Positions 1 through 14,800 of a DNA stretch of 64,000 nt are shown here, one piece after another. The translations under genes were made by a program, and so were the position numbers. The stretch spans positions 81,189,556 to 81,253,555 of the forward strand of contig CM055899.1 in the NCBI GenBank assembly GCA_029582155.1. The letters run 5' to 3'. Under the pieces are notes generated by a model. The model did no database searches and was not told the origin of the DNA. It was given only the letters and a program-made list of their open reading frames with translations. The stretch comes from Panopea generosa (lineage: Eukaryota > Mollusca > Bivalvia > Adapedonta > Hiatellidae). Position 1 is the first letter of the stretch. Each line of letters starts with the position of its first letter.

Positions 1-2974
1 CCATGTTTCTATTGTAAAACTCGCTAAAATATAGCATTTTAATGTTTGAATTCGAAAATAATCAGGGGAGACTCCGTATCGTCACCAGCCCAACGAAAAT
101 CTCCATCACGTTAAGGCTAGGCAATGTATATATATATGTTTATTTTAAGGTGTATTTTCATAAAAACGTTTGAAAGTCACAACCATTTCTCATAAAACTA
201 AGAAGAATTTAGCATTTGGTTGTACAGATATCAAAAGTTTACAGGGCGGCCTCCCGTACCCCCAACAGCGTTGACGCGATCTTCTTCAGACGTCTTCCTG
301 TGGAGGTTTGTTTTTGTTCGTTTTAAACATTTATACGTTTTTGTCTAAGCATTTGTGTTTGATGTGTATGTGTATGTGTGACAGTGTGTAAAGAATTTTT
401 TTAATGAAGTTATGTTTTCAAAGTCAGATGTACGTGACTAATTTTCCAAACAGATAATCGCATAACAGCTTACTCAAATATACAATAGGTAAACAATGTT
501 AACATATCAGGAGCGAACGTCTATTTCATTATCATAAGTTTCAATCTACATATATCAACATAACAAAAGAAGATTACTTTGGAAAGCTTTGTTTATTTGT
601 TGTAAGCGGAAGAGGGGGGCGAACTATACACGAATTATTCTCTGTTATATAAACAAAGGGTTCTTATAGGGTTGAAATTAGATTTGTTTGTTTCAATATG
701 TCGTATTTTTGCAATAATTTAAAAAATAAACAAATCTCCATGCAACCACGTACTATAATTTAATAATTTGGAAGATCACACCCTACCATGACTTTTTATG
801 CCTAGGTCATGCTCAAACGGCTATAGTACCAGTGCTCGATTTCTAACGAACTCCACATTTGACTGGTTACCAACCCAAAAGTGCGAAGTATCTCTCTGTA
901 ACAATGAATGTATGTGATAAAAATCTATGTAGTCAACTCTTGTATCAAACTGAACTCCATTTAAAAACTTAAAATCGTCAATATTTAACAAAAAATACCA
1001 CATGATAATGTTTAAATGGCTTAGAAACACTTTATACCTAAATGGCCCATTAGAAGTTTAACAACTCTGTACTAGTGATTACCCTTCGTTGCGAAGTATG
1101 CAGTCATATGTTAAAAATATTATCAGGCGTCACGTGACCTTGTTTAGGTTGTGATATTAAAACTTAGCCAGTTTTCGGTTAACCAGGTCATATTCCGGTT
1201 AAGGGAAATCCAAATTTGACGTGTCTCCATAATGTTGTTTAAAAGCACTGATCGCACTCGTCGGCTATTATCAGTTATAAATAAAGTATTCCAACTATAG
1301 GGACTGTATAAAAAAAAGTATTCTGATTTCAGTGTCTTCACAATCCAACGGGTTTCTATGTATGTCCGTAATAAACCATCTTAAATATTAACGTAAACAA
1401 CAACCAAACTTACTTAAATATATGTATTTTAAATTATTAACATTCCCCTCTTCCACACTCTTCCACCATGTCGTGGCTCCAAGTACTCGAGGTATTGAGG
1501 TACCGGTGTTAAAACCCGTTGAAAGTTTGATTGTTCACTGGGCAATTATGCCTAAGTTTCGAAGCTTCGTAGAATATATGTTCTTTAAATACTTACTTCA
1601 AAAAATCGAAGGACGTCCTGAAATAGTTCCTCAGTTCATGTCCTAATCGCCGATATTTCTAATTTAGGTTAGAGATATAAACCAGCTAGTCAGGAACCTG
1701 TTTTCGGTATTTTCTAATTTTGTTATTGCATGTTAGATTAATTACCTATTATTTTCTAATAAGCATACAGTATATCAGATGTATCCACAAATTGTTTCCA
1801 AGGCTACACGATTTCGTATCCCGCAGGCGGCAAACATTTTTTTCACTGACAAACCAAAGGCTGCTTTTAATGAATGTTAACTTGGGTATTGATTTTTAGA
1901 TGTAGATCATCTGGGAGATTGTTCAATTGTCTTTGAAAGCTAAAACTTTACTAGGAGATTGAATTTTCCTTGAACTATATGTAAAAATATCTATCATTGT
2001 GGAGACTGAACTATGAAAAAGTATTTTACAGTTGAACATTCTTAACAAATGAAATAAAATATTACCTGTCTTTTGTATTTTGTTGTACTCGTACAACAAA
2101 CAACGGTTTGCTAATAGTAACTTCTGCTAATAACTGTTCATTAGTAGACCTACGCTTATATAATGTTCCGGAATACATCTGATCCACTCTTTATTATTTC
2201 ATTTCTTCTTGATCATTGTTTGGCCCGGTTTTAGTACTTTGGTTGATTTATCTTATAGTTTGTTCTTCATAAAAAAGTTAAAAGATATAAATAAATTGTG
2301 GAATGAATTAAACTTGTAATCTATTTTCAACACTCACTAAAAAGCATCCTTTGGTATCTTAGACAGCAACATTTTTATGGTTAGGCCCCCGTTTCCGAAC
2401 CAGCGAGAGTGGATATGTCCCTCACAACCTCTCATTTATATAAAGTTCCACACCATAGAGGTTAATTGGAATTTCTTATGATATCTCAAATTTGAACTTA
2501 AACAATCTTTTTCTGCATGCCTGCCTGTCTGAATAATATATACAATTTATAGTCACTAATTACAAATTACTGTAACCACGCTTCATATTCTCTACCACTT
2601 GGCTAGATAAGTTGTGTTACTTCACAAAGTAAAGTACTTTTTGTATATATCAAATGTATAAGTAACAATAAAAGCAACATTTGACGGTAATCAATTACAA
2701 AATATAAATGCTAATTAGTTTAATAAATGTGAAATATTCTGCGTAGAGACTACCGATGCAATTATTAATTATAAAACGTAAACATAACTATAGCTAAGTA
2801 TAAGTGCATTTTCTCTTAAAACGATATATCATGATAACGCATTCCTGTGTGTTATCATAGCCTATTTTTTTGTGTTTATAGAGATAAATCAAGCTATATT
2901 AAACACGTATGTCTAAGATATGTTGGACAAAACTTATGTTAAACGAATGTTCAACATGCGTGTCATTTTTACCT
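1..2974. other. Unique AT-rich sequence, no gene recognised
   Basis: No family-level protein similarity, RNA gene or clear repeat was seen. Short open frames (minus 821-1030 and 1144-1341, plus 1422-1646) have no recognisable motif and are at the length expected by chance in AT-rich DNA. A short GC-richer stretch at 240-305 lies between AG and GT dinucleotides and is open in one frame, but nothing else supports an exon. Confidence 0.5.
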
Positions 2975-5900
2975 GAGTACCAAAGGTTGGTCTTCACTAT
3001 AATTTATATATAACACAGGTTGGCCTACAATATAAGACATATACAACCACAAGTTGGCATTCACTATCAGTAATATATAACCACACGTTGGCCTTCACTA
3101 TAAGTTATATATAACCACATGTTGGCCTTCACTATAAGAAGTATATAACCACATGTGTAATATTATATATAACCACATGTTGGCCTTCACTATAAGTAAT
3201 ATATAACCACATGTTGGCCTTCACTTAAAGTAATATATAACCTCATGTTGGCTTACACTATAAGTAATATATAAACGCATGCTGACTTACACTATAAGTG
3301 ATATATAAACACATGTTGGCCTTCACTAAAGCAACATATAACCACATGTTGGCCTACACTATAAGTAATATATAAATACATGTTGGCCTACATTATCAGT
3401 AATATATAACTACATGTTCGCCTTCGCTATAAGCAACATATAAACACATGTTGGCCTAAACTATAAGTAATAAATACCACATGTTTGCCAACACGATCAG
3501 TAATATATAAACACATGTTGACCTTCATTTTCAGCAATATATAACCACAAGTTGGCCAACACTATAAGTAATATATAAACATATGTTGGCCTACTCTATA
3601 AGTAATATATAACCACAAGTTGGCTTTCACTATAAGTAATATATAAACACATGTTGACTTTACTATAAGCAACATATAACCACATGTTGGCATTCATTAT
3701 AAGCAACATAAAACCACATGTTGGCCTACACTATAGGCAATATATATATGTATAAAGAAATATTGGCCTACACTATAAGAAATATATAACCACATGTTGG
3801 CCTTCACTATAAGTAATATATAATCACATGTTGGCCTTCACTATAAATCAAATATAACCACATGTTGGCCTACACTATAAGTCATTTATAAACACATGTT
3901 GGACTACACAATAAGTAATGTATATACACATGTTCGCCTACATTATAATTAATGTAACTTCACATGTTCGACTTCTCTGTAATATATAACCACATGTAGG
4001 CCTTCACTATAAGTAATATATATTACAGCATGTTGTCCTTCACTATAAGTAATATATAACCACATGTTGGCCTACTCTAAAAATAATATATAACTACATG
4101 TTGGCCTTCACTCTAAGTTATAAAAAAAACCCGCGTTGGCCTTCAATATAATTTATATATGACCACATGTTGGCCTACACTATATATAATATATAACCAC
4201 ATGTTGACCTACACTATAAGTAATATATAACCACATGTTGGCTTTCACTATAAGTAATATATAAACACATGTTGGCTTTCACTATAAGTAATATATAACC
4301 ACATGTTGGCCTTCACTCTATGTAATATATAACCACATGTTGGCATTCACTTTAAATAATATATAACCACATTTTGGCCTATACTATAAGTAATATATAA
4401 ACACATGTTGGCCTTCACTAAAAGTAATATATAACCACATGTTGGCCACTACTTTAAGCAATATATTACCACATGTTGTACTACACTATAAGTAACATAT
4501 AACAACATGTTGGCCTTCACTATAAGTAATATAAAACCACATGTTGGCCTTCACTATAAGTAATATAAAACCACATGTTGGCCTTCACTATAAGTAATAT
4601 AAAACCACATGTTGGCCTTCACTATAAGTAATATATATCCACGTGTTGGCCTACACTATAAGTAATATATATATCACATTTTGGCCTATACTATAAGTAA
4701 TATATAAACACATGTTGGCCTTCACTATAAATAATATAAAACCACATGTTGGCCTTCACTATAAGTAATATATACCCACGTGTTGGCCTACACTTTAAGT
4801 AATATATATCACATTTTGGCCTATACTATAAGTAATATATAAACACATGTTGACCCAACCTATAAGTAATATATAGCACATGTTGGCCTTCACTATCAGC
4901 AACATATTACCACATGTTGACCTTCACTATAAGTAACATATCAACACATGTTGACCTACATTACAAGTTATATATAACCACTTGTTGGCCTTCACTATAA
5001 ATAATATATAAACACATGTTGGCCTGCACTATAACTGATATATAACAACAGGTTGACCTTCACTATAAGGAAAATATAACCACATGCTGACATTCACTAT
5101 AAGCAATATTAAACCACATGTTGGCCTTTTCTATCACCAACATATAACAAATGTTGGTATTCACTATAAGTTATTGTTAACACATGTTGGCCTTCACTAT
5201 AAGTAATATATATATTCATATGTTTGCTTACACTATAAGTAATATATAACCACATGTTGCCCTTCACTATAAAAAATATATAACTACATGTTGGGCTACA
5301 TTATAATCAACATATAAACACATATTGACCTATACTATAAGTATTATATAAACACATGTTGGCCTTCACTAAAAGCAACATATAACCACATGTTGGCCTA
5401 CACTATATGCAATATATAACACATGTTGGCCTTTACTATAATTGATATATAACCACATGTTGGGCTTCACTATAAGTAATATATAACAGCATGTTGTCCT
5501 TCACTATATGTAATATATAACCACATGTTTGCCTATACTATAAGTTATGTATAACACATGTTGGCCTACACTATAGGCAATATATAACTACATGTTCGCC
5601 TTCACTATAAGTAACATATAAACATATAAACACATGTTGGCTTATACTATATGTAATATATATCCACATGTTGGCCTTCACTATATGTAATATATAACCA
5701 CATGTTTGCCTATACTATAAGTTATGTATAACACATGTTGGTCTACACTATAGGCAATATATAACTACATGTTCGCCTTCACTATAAGCAACATATAAAC
5801 ACATGTTCGCCTATACTATATGCAATATATAACAACATGTTGGCTTTCACTATAAGCAACATATAACCACATGTTGGCCTAACCTATAAGTAATATATAG

Positions 5901-7935
5901 ACACATGTTGGCCTTCACTATCAGCAACATATTACCACATGTTGACCTTCACTATAAGTAACATATAAACACAAGTTGACCTACATTATAAGTTATATAT
6001 AACCACTTGTTGGCCTTCACTATAAATAATATATAAACATATGTTGGCCTGCACTATAAATGATATATAACCACAGGTTGACCTTCACTATAAGGAAAAT
6101 ATAACCACATGTTGGCATTCACTATAAGCAACATAAAACCACATGTTGGCCTTTTCTATCAAAACATATTACAAATGTTGATATTCACTATAAGTAATAT
6201 ATTAACACATGTTGGCCTTCACTATAAGTAATATATATATTCACATGTTTGCCTACACTATAAGTAATATATAACCACATGTTGCCCTTCACTATAAGAA
6301 AAATATAACTACATGTTGGCCCTCACTATAAGCAACATATAACCACATGTTGGCCCAACCTATAAGTTATATATAGACACATGTTAGCCTTCACTATCAG
6401 CACATGTTGACCTACATTATAAGTTATATATAATCAATTGTTGGCCTTCACTATAAATAATATATAAACATATGTTGGCCTGCACTATAAATGATATATA
6501 ACCACAGGTTGGCCTTCACTATAAGGAAAATATAACCACATGTTGGCATTCACTATAAGCAACATAAAACCACATGTTGGCCTTTTCTATGACCAACATA
6601 TTACAAATGTTGGTATTCACTATAAATAATATATTAACACATGTTGGCCTTCACTATAAGTAATATATATATATATTCACATGTTTGCCTACACTATAAG
6701 TAATATATAAACATATGTTGCCCTTCACTATAAGAAATATATAACTACATGTTGGCCTGCACTATAAGTAATATATAAATATATGTTGGCCTGCACTATA
6801 AATGATATATAACCACAGGTTGGCCTTCACTATAAGGAAAATATAACCACATGTTGGCATTAACTATAAGCAACATAAAACCACATGTTGGCCTTGTCTA
6901 TGACCAACATATTACAAATGTTGGTATTCACTATAAATAATATATTAACACATGTTGGCCTTCACTATAAGTAATATATATATATATTCACATGTTTGCC
7001 TACACTATAAGTAATATATAAACATATGTTGCCCTTCACTATAAGAAATATATAACTACATGTTGGCCTGCACTATAAGTAATATATAAACATATGTTGG
7101 CCTGCACTATAAATGATATATAACCACAGGTTGGCCTTCACTATAAGGAAAATATAACCACATGTTGGCATTAACTATAAGCAACATAAAACCACATGTT
7201 GGCCTTTTCTATGACCAACATATTACAAATGTTGGTATTCACTATAAATAATATATTAACACATGTTGGCCTTCACTATAAGTAATATATATATATATTC
7301 ACATGTTTGCCTACACTATAAGTAATATATAACCACATGTTGCCCTTCACTATAAGAAATATATAACTACATGTTGGCCTGCACTATAAGTAATAAATAA
7401 CACATGTTGGCCTATATTATAAGTAATATATAACCACATGTTGGGCTACATAATAATCAACATATAAACACATATTGGCCTATACTATAAGTAATATATA
7501 AACACATGTTTGCCTTCACTAAAAGCAACATATAACCACATGTTGGCCTACACTATATGTAATATATAACCACATGTTGGCCTACACTTCATGTAGTTTA
7601 TGACACATGTTGGCCTTCACTATAATTAATATATAACCACATGTAGGCTTTCACTATAAGTAATATATATTACAGCATGTTGTCCTTCACTATAAGTAAT
7701 ATATAACCACATGTTGGCCTACTCTAAAAATAATATATAACCACATGTTGGCATTCACTTTAAATAATATATAACCACATGTTGGCCTTCACTCTATGTA
7801 ATATATAACCACATGTTGGCATTCACTTTAAATAATATATAAACACATGTTGGCCTTCACTATAAGTTTTATAAAACCACACGTTGGCCTTCAAAATAAG
7901 TGATATATAACCACATGTTGGCCTATACTACATGT
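2975..7935 (+). repeat. 34-bp minisatellite array, about 145 copies
   Basis: The consensus unit, written from CACATGTTGGCCTTCACTAT followed by AAGTAATATATAAC, is 34 bp. Copies vary at many positions (TTGGCC/TTGACC/TTCGCC, TATATAA/TATATATATA) and indels of a few bases are common, so the array is old. From about 5.1 to 7.35 kb a higher-order unit of roughly 311 bp (about nine monomers) recurs, seen for example as the variant ACATATGTTGCCC at 6711 and again at 7022. No long open frame runs through it. Confidence 0.95.
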
Positions 7936-9289
7936 CTAACAGAAATATAAGAGAAGAATGAGTTTCTATGCATTATCACAAATTAACATTTAATATATTC
8001 ATAACAGTACACTCATGTGTAGTTATATCTGAAACATAGAAACGAAAAGTATTCAAGTCTAAGAACATTTTCAAAGGCAGTTGGTAATTACGACCCCAGG
8101 CAATCAGAAGAAAAGTGAAAAAGAAACAACAAACAGTTACATAATTTAAGTTCCTGTGATTACAGTTATTTTTAAACGGAAATTGGAACCTAAATAACAA
8201 ACATCTAGGAGAACATGACTTGCGTTGCGTTATACAATGTATTTTAAATATTTCAAAATATTGAACTGCCTGTAAGAGATAAATACTAAATGTTTGATTG
8301 GCCAATATCAATTTGAAATTCGGCTCTGCGCTATGCAGTTAAAGCCATGGATATAGAACGAGTACATACCAAAATTTCAAAGACGTATATTGTGAGTTAA
8401 AAAATCTAAATTTAAACCCAGTTTATGGAGTTCCTACTACAAGTTAATAGAAAAATCAATATGACAGATACAATCCTTGAACGAGACGACGTTAAAATAT
8501 TTACTTTATACTAAAACAAGATGCCGATAACTTATACAGTAACTAAATTGGGCATATCAAATACAAACCATGGATTCACTGATGTATGGCTACATCGATT
8601 CAATATACAATACCCTAACCCATCATAACCCAACGGGTCCTAGATACATACAAACAAAACTGGTACTCAGAAATAGATAAACAACTCACCGGTCTACATT
8701 ATTAAAGCTTATTCAAACACGAGTTAATACTTAGACCCCAAGAAAGAAAATTAATATAAATTTACACTTTCAATTGACTCGACGCGAGAGCACTGCCAAT
8801 TATGAAGTTGTTTGTCTTAGTAATTAATATAATGTAATACAATGTTATGTTTATTAAGATACCGCTTGCTTTTCTCAGGAAAATGGCCTTGGAAACAATA
8901 TCGATTGCTGGTTAGATTATCGACTTTTTTTTGGTTGAGAGCTGGCGTCAGGTTAAGTAAGCATAAGACACAGAAACCAAGAGAAAACATAATATGTACA
9001 CAATGTCAACCGAACCAGTTAAAATTAAAAGTTTTGTTTCTTGTATGCACTGCAATAACAAAAAAGTTCTTTAAAAACTACAGCTGAAGTTGGCCAACTG
9101 TGAATTAAACAAATCATCATTTATGTCAACTATCACAATATCTTCATAAATCAATATAAAACAATTCATATTGAATGTACAAAAGATGTGTATTAATTAA
9201 CTATTCATTATAAAAATGCATCATTGAACCGATGTTTCAAACAACAAAGTGAGAAAGTGAGATCGTCTCCGGTTTCATCATTATAAATC
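7936..9289. other. Unique sequence, no gene recognised
   Basis: This follows the end of the 34-bp array. Open frames at minus 7976-8311 (111 codons) and plus 8842-9087 (81 codons) have no signal peptide, domain motif or splice context that I recognise. They may be chance frames. Confidence 0.45.
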
Positions 9290-9575
9290 GCAGGCGGTGG
9301 TCTAGCTGTAGAGCGTCTGCCTCGCATACTGAACGCCGTGTGTTTGTTCCACGTCCGGGTCAAACCGAAAATTAGAAATTAAGTACTAGAAGCTTCCCTG
9401 CATGGTGTTCACCATTAATAGGATTGTTCCAGGGTCTGGTCGGCCCGTGTCGGTATAATGTGATTGGGTGTGGTATCACACCATGTATCTGCGGTATGAT
9501 ACTCCAGTGTAGCACACTCGTAATACTCTCTCAAGTAGATACCGCCGCGATATGATTGAAAACTTGTTAAACGAA
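9290..9575 (+). repeat. tRNA-headed SINE, family A, sense copy
   Basis: The head at 9294-9360 shows a tRNA-like A-box region (GGTGGTCTAGCTGTAGAGCG) and a degenerate B box (TTTGTTCCACGTCC). The body contains TCGGCCCGTGTCGGTATAATG and GATACTCCAGTGT, and the same body is found in reverse orientation at 23085-23395, which establishes a dispersed family. The degenerate B box argues against an intact tRNA gene. A tRNA-derived SINE would be transcribed by RNA polymerase III and mobilised by a LINE. Confidence 0.8.
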
Positions 9576-9697
9576 ACATCAACAACCCTCACCATCCTGA
9601 CTAAACTACTCGCTAAGACACATGAAACTCATCAATATCCACTCTTGTCACACATGCCTGTCACTCCCCCACCCCACCACTCTCAGGCAGACTCAGA

Positions 9698-9770
9698 TAA
9701 GTGGTTACCGTGGTTCCGTGGTAAAGCACTGGACATACAACCGGAGGGTCATGGGTTCAATTGATTTGAG
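9698..9770 (+). repeat. tRNA-like fragment (SINE head)
   Basis: TGGTTCCGTGGTAAAGC resembles an A-box/D-arm region and CATGGGTTCAATTG resembles a B box, about 40 bases apart as in a tRNA. No pairing acceptor stem is seen, so this is called a SINE head or relic and not a tRNA gene. Confidence 0.45.
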
Positions 9771-9775
9771 ACATC

Positions 9776-11720
9776 TTGTAAAGCATACATACCAATATCG
9801 CACATTGATTGTCTGGTTTGAATGGTAGCCGGATGAAATGAATATATATGGCTCTTTCGCGTGTTACAACGTATTGCAAAGAACTCGTGTCGTAACTGGT
9901 ATTGTTAGTAACACAAATTCAAGGTATTTGAGCAAGTGACAAGAGTTGTCACGCGGATTTGGTTTTGTAAATCAGTTTTATACGAGTTTTCAACGTGTTT
10001 ACATCAAATCAATTAAAAATTCTTTTTAAAAGGTTATGTTAAAATAAATAAAATATTTTTGGAAAAACGAATAATATAAATTACTCGCACAGGAATACAC
10101 AAATATATATTTTGTATACGGTTTACGGCTTTTTACGTTTCACACGTTTATATGTGATAAGTTTGATTATTAGGGCGGGTGTGTCAACACCGGAGGCAAG
10201 TAATCATGTGGCTGCGCTGGTATTGCATGATTCATTATCATGATTTTTTACCTGTTTGATCAGTAATCGTCTTCATCAGTCATCTATAATGCACAGCGCA
10301 TGGTCAAATCGTACGCCCCCTCTAACAGAGAGTACGGTTGCGTAGCCGGCTTGAACGGACTTGTGATGTTTTTTTCTGTATCTGCAACTTTGTATGTTCA
10401 TATGGTATTGTATGATTGATTGTATATCAAATTATATTTGTAAAACAACCGCAAACTAACACGCGCGTAATACAGCTCGCTGTATGTAAGAAATAGTATT
10501 TGTTATTTCTTTAGGGTGTTTAGTTGAGACGTCAAGTAAACTATTGGCTATTACAACCAGAAAAACATCATCTAATTAACTGATTTGTAAACGTTGTTCT
10601 GCAGTAATAACCGGGTTAATGTTTTATGTCAATAAAAAATGAATACTAAAACTCATTGACCCATATCACAAAACGTGAATTCTGGGATTTGTTTTCGTTC
10701 GGGCGACTCTATATCAATATTTTCCAGTAGTGTGTCAGGAGTATCACCATGAAGTTTTTCTTCATTGATTTTGTTTTTCAATTTGTTTTGCTTTAAGTAG
10801 GTTAGTAAATCTTAAATGTAGCCTTATCGCTAATAATCACCAAGACAACAACTTAAGCTATATAGATGAGTAGATACTTTGTTTTCACTCGAGTCACACG
10901 TTGGTTAATATGTCCTTGGTTTTAGAAATTACGAATAGTTCGAGCTTGGACACAGTAATGGCGGATCACAGGACCATTCTAGAATAATAGTATTTCATAA
11001 ATTTAGGTTCGTTCTTATACATAACAATGCAATTCTTGTACACGGACGACCGTATGGTTCTGTGGATTTTAATAACGCTACTTACATGACACGTTATTTG
11101 CGTTAAAAAATATTTTCAAAGTAAAATACATTCCGTATTTCTGCACATATGCTTGAGAACCTCTTTTCATATTTATGAAAAAAATAGGTCATATTCATAC
11201 ACGTAGTTTTCGTACAAGTAAAGTGATAAGTTACACAAAGTACATGTAAATGTGTCCGTACCCATTGTCTCTGCGTTTTAGAAATATTGCAGGATTTTTT
11301 CAAATTGACACACAGAACTTTTAATAATTTTCACTGAACAATTTCTGTAAATGATTCATCTACATTGAAATAAATAAATATCTGTGAAGAAACTTAATTT
11401 TGTTTCTATGACGAAAAGCGGCATATTTCTTGTAATTGGATGGAAGACATTATTGTTAACATTTGTTACCGGTCACATATGACAATTATATATAAAAATA
11501 TATTTTTTTTGTTATAATATTTTTATCGGCATGAAATATATATGTGTTCATATGTGTAAAGATTGAGTCGATATGTTAACATAAACAATACGGTATGTGC
11601 CTTTAAAATCAAAGTCATAAAATTGTTTGTTTAACATCGATTGTGCAACAAGTTACGCTCGAAGCCTACCTGAGTTGAACTAGTAAGCATGTGCGGATAA
11701 TGTGAACACTAACGAACATT
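9776..11720. other. Unique sequence, no gene recognised
   Basis: Nothing beyond AT-rich single-copy sequence is supported. A GC-richer patch at 10175-10345 contains several CpG sites but is stop-rich in all frames tried. The 66-codon minus frame at 11103-11303 has no recognisable feature. Confidence 0.45.
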
Positions 11721-11721
11721 A

Positions 11722-11800
11722 CACATAACCGTGGCGTATGATCGAACAAACGACCCTGCGATCAGTGATCTGAACCCTACCATTAGAATATGCGCTCAAC
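11722..11800 (-). repeat. tRNA-like SINE head, antisense
   Basis: On the minus strand the stretch reads TTCTAATGGTAG (A-box-like), then CAGATCACTGATCGCAGGG, then TTTGTTCGATC (B-box-like), with tRNA-like spacing. The acceptor ends do not pair. It lies immediately beside the left end of the 44-bp array. Confidence 0.5.
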
Positions 11801-11830
11801 AAAACTGTCCCTGAGAACGGCAGTGTAGTT

Positions 11831-14800
11831 GATAAAGTGTTTGCCGCTAACGCTAGAGGTTCCCAGCTCGGCCCGATACAGTGTTTGCCGCTAACGCTAG
11901 AGGTTCCCAGCTCGGCCCGATAAAGTGTTTGCCGCTAACGCTAGAGGTTCCCAGCTCGATCCGATAAAGTGTTTGCCGCTAACGCTAGAGGTTCCCAGCT
12001 CGACCCGATACAGTGTTTGCCGCTAACGCTAGAGGTTCCCAGCTCGGCCAGATAAAGTGTTTGCCGCGAACGCTAGAGGTTCCCAGCTCGGCCCGATACA
12101 GTGTTTGCCGCTAACGCTAGAGGTTCCCAGCTCGACCCGATACAGTGTTTGCCGCTAACGCTAGAGGTTCCCAGCTCGATCCGATAAAGTGTTTGCCGCT
12201 AACGCTAGAGGTTCCCAGCTCGGCCCGATACAGTGTTTGCCGCTAACGCTAGAGGTTCCCAGCTCGGCCCGATACAGTGTTTGCCGCTAACGCTAGAGGT
12301 TCCCAGCTCGACCCGATACAGTGTTTGCCGCTAACGCTAGAGGTTCCCAGCTCGATCCGATAAAGTGTTTGCCGCTAACGCTAGAGGTTCCCAGCTCGAT
12401 CCGATAAAGTGTTTGCCGCTAACGCTAGAGGTTCCCAGCTCGACCCGATACAGTGTTTGCCGCTAACGCTAGAGGTTCCCAGCTCGGCCAGATAAAGTGT
12501 TTGCCGCGAACGCTAGAGGTTCCCAGCTCGATCCGATAAAGTGTTTGCCGCTAACGCTAGAGGTTCCCAGCTCGATCCGATAAAGTGTTTGCCGCTAACG
12601 CTAGAGGTTCCCAGCTCGACCCGATACAGTGTTTGCCGCCAACGCTAGAGGTTCCCAGCTCGGCCCGATAAAGTGTTTGTCGCTAACGCTAGAGGTTCCC
12701 AGTTCGGCCCGATACAGTGTTTGCCGCTAACGCTAGAGGTTCACAGCTCGGCCCGATAAAGTGTTTGCCGCTAACGCTAGAGGTTCCCAGCTCGGCCCGA
12801 TAAAGTGTTTGCCGCTAACGCTAGAGGTTCCCAGTTCGGCCCGATAAAGTGTTTGCCGCTAACGCCAGAGGTTACCAGCTCGACCCGATAAAGTGTTTGC
12901 CGCTAACGCCAGAGGTTACCAGCTCGGCCCGATAAAGTGTTTGCCGCTAACGCTAGAGGTTCCCAGCTCGATCCGATAAAGTGTTTGCCGCTAACGCTAG
13001 AGGTTCCCAGCTCGACCCGATACAGTGTTTGCCGCTAACGCCAGAGGTTCCCAGCTCGGCCCGATAAAGTGTTTGCCGTTAACGCTAGAGATTCCCAGCT
13101 CGATCCGATAAAGTGTTTGCCGCTAACGCTAGAGGTTCCCAGCTCGATCCGATAAAGTGTTTGCCGCTAACGCTAGAGGTTCCCAGCTCGATCCGATAAA
13201 GTGTTTGCCGCTAACGCTAGAGGTTCCCAGCTCGGCCCGATAAAGTGTTTGCCGCTAACGCTAGAGGTTCCCAGCTCAATCCGATAAAGTGTTTGTCGCT
13301 AACGCTAGAGGTTCCCAGCTCGGCCCGATAAAGTGTTTGCCGCTACCGCTAGAGGTTTCCAGCTCGGCCCGATAAAGTGTTTGCCGCTAACGCTAGAGAT
13401 TCCCAGCCCAATCCGATAAAGTGTTTGCCGCTAACGCTAGAGGTTCCCAGCTCAATCCGATAAAGTGTTTGCCGCTAACGCTAGAGGTTCCCAGCTCGAC
13501 CCGATACAGTGTTTGCCGCTAACGCTAGAGGTTCCCAGCTCGATCCGATAAAGTGTTTGCCGCTAACGCTAGAGGTTCCCAGCTCAATCCGATAAAGTGT
13601 TTGCCGCTAACGCTAGAGGTTCCCAGCTCGACCCGATACAGTGTTTGCCGCTAACGCTAGAGGTTCCCAGCTCAATCCGATAAAGTGTTTGCCGCTAACG
13701 CTAGAGGTTCCCAGCTCAATCCGATAAAGTGTTTGCCGCTAACTTTAGAGGTTCCCAGCTCGACCCGATACAGTGTTTGCAGCTAACATTAGAGGTTCCC
13801 AGCTCGACCCGATACAGTGTTTGCCGCTAACGCTAGAGGTTCCCAGCTCGGCACGATAAAGTGTTTGCCGCTAACGCTAGAGGTTCCCAGCCCAATCCGA
13901 TAAAGTGTTTGCCGCTAACGCTAGAGGTTCCCAGCTCAATCCGATAAAGTGTTTGCCGCTAACGCTAGAGGTTCCCAGCTCGACCCGATACAGTGTTTGA
14001 CGCTAACGCTAGAGGTTCCCAGCTCGATCCGATAAAGTGTTTGCCGCTAACGCTAGAGGTTCCCAGATCAATCCGATAAAGTGTTTGCCGCTAACGCTAG
14101 AGGTTCCCAGCTCGATCCGATAAAGTGTTTGCCGCTAACGCTAGAGGTTCCCAGCTCGACCCGATACAGTGTTTGCCGCTAACGCCAGAGGTTCCCAGCT
14201 CGGCCCGATAAAGTGTTTGCCGCTAACGCTAGAGGTTCCCAGCTCGGCCCGATAAAGTGTTTGCCGCTAACGCTAGAGGTTCCCAGCTCGATCCGATAAA
14301 GTGTTTGCCGCTAACGCTAGAGGTTCCCAGCTCGATCCGATAAAGTGTTTGCCGCTAACGCTAGAGGTTCACAGCTCGGCCCGATAAAGTGTTTGCCGCT
14401 AACGCTAGAGGTTCCCAGCTCGGCCCGATAAAGTGTTTGCCGCTAACGCTAGAGGTTCCCAGTTCGGCCCGATAAAGTGTTTGCCGCTAACGCCAGAGGT
14501 TACCAGCTCGACCCGATAAAGTGTTTGCCGCTAACGCCAGAGGTTACCAGCTCGGCCCGATAAAGTGTTTGCCGCTAACGCTAGAGGTTCCCAGCTCGAT
14601 CCGATAAAGTGTTTGCCGCTAACGCTAGAGGTTCCCAGCTCGACCCGATACAGTGTTTGCCGCTAACGCCAGAGGTTCCCAGCTCGGCCCGATAAAGTGT
14701 TTGCCGTTAACGCTAGAGATTCCCAGCTCGATCCGATAAAGTGTTTGCCGCTAACGCTAGAGGTTCCCAGCTCGATCCGATAAAGTGTTTGCCGCTAACG

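Noticed and set aside
8560..8700. Telomere-like TTAGGG motif on the minus strand
   Set aside because: Only a single isolated copy is present, no array.
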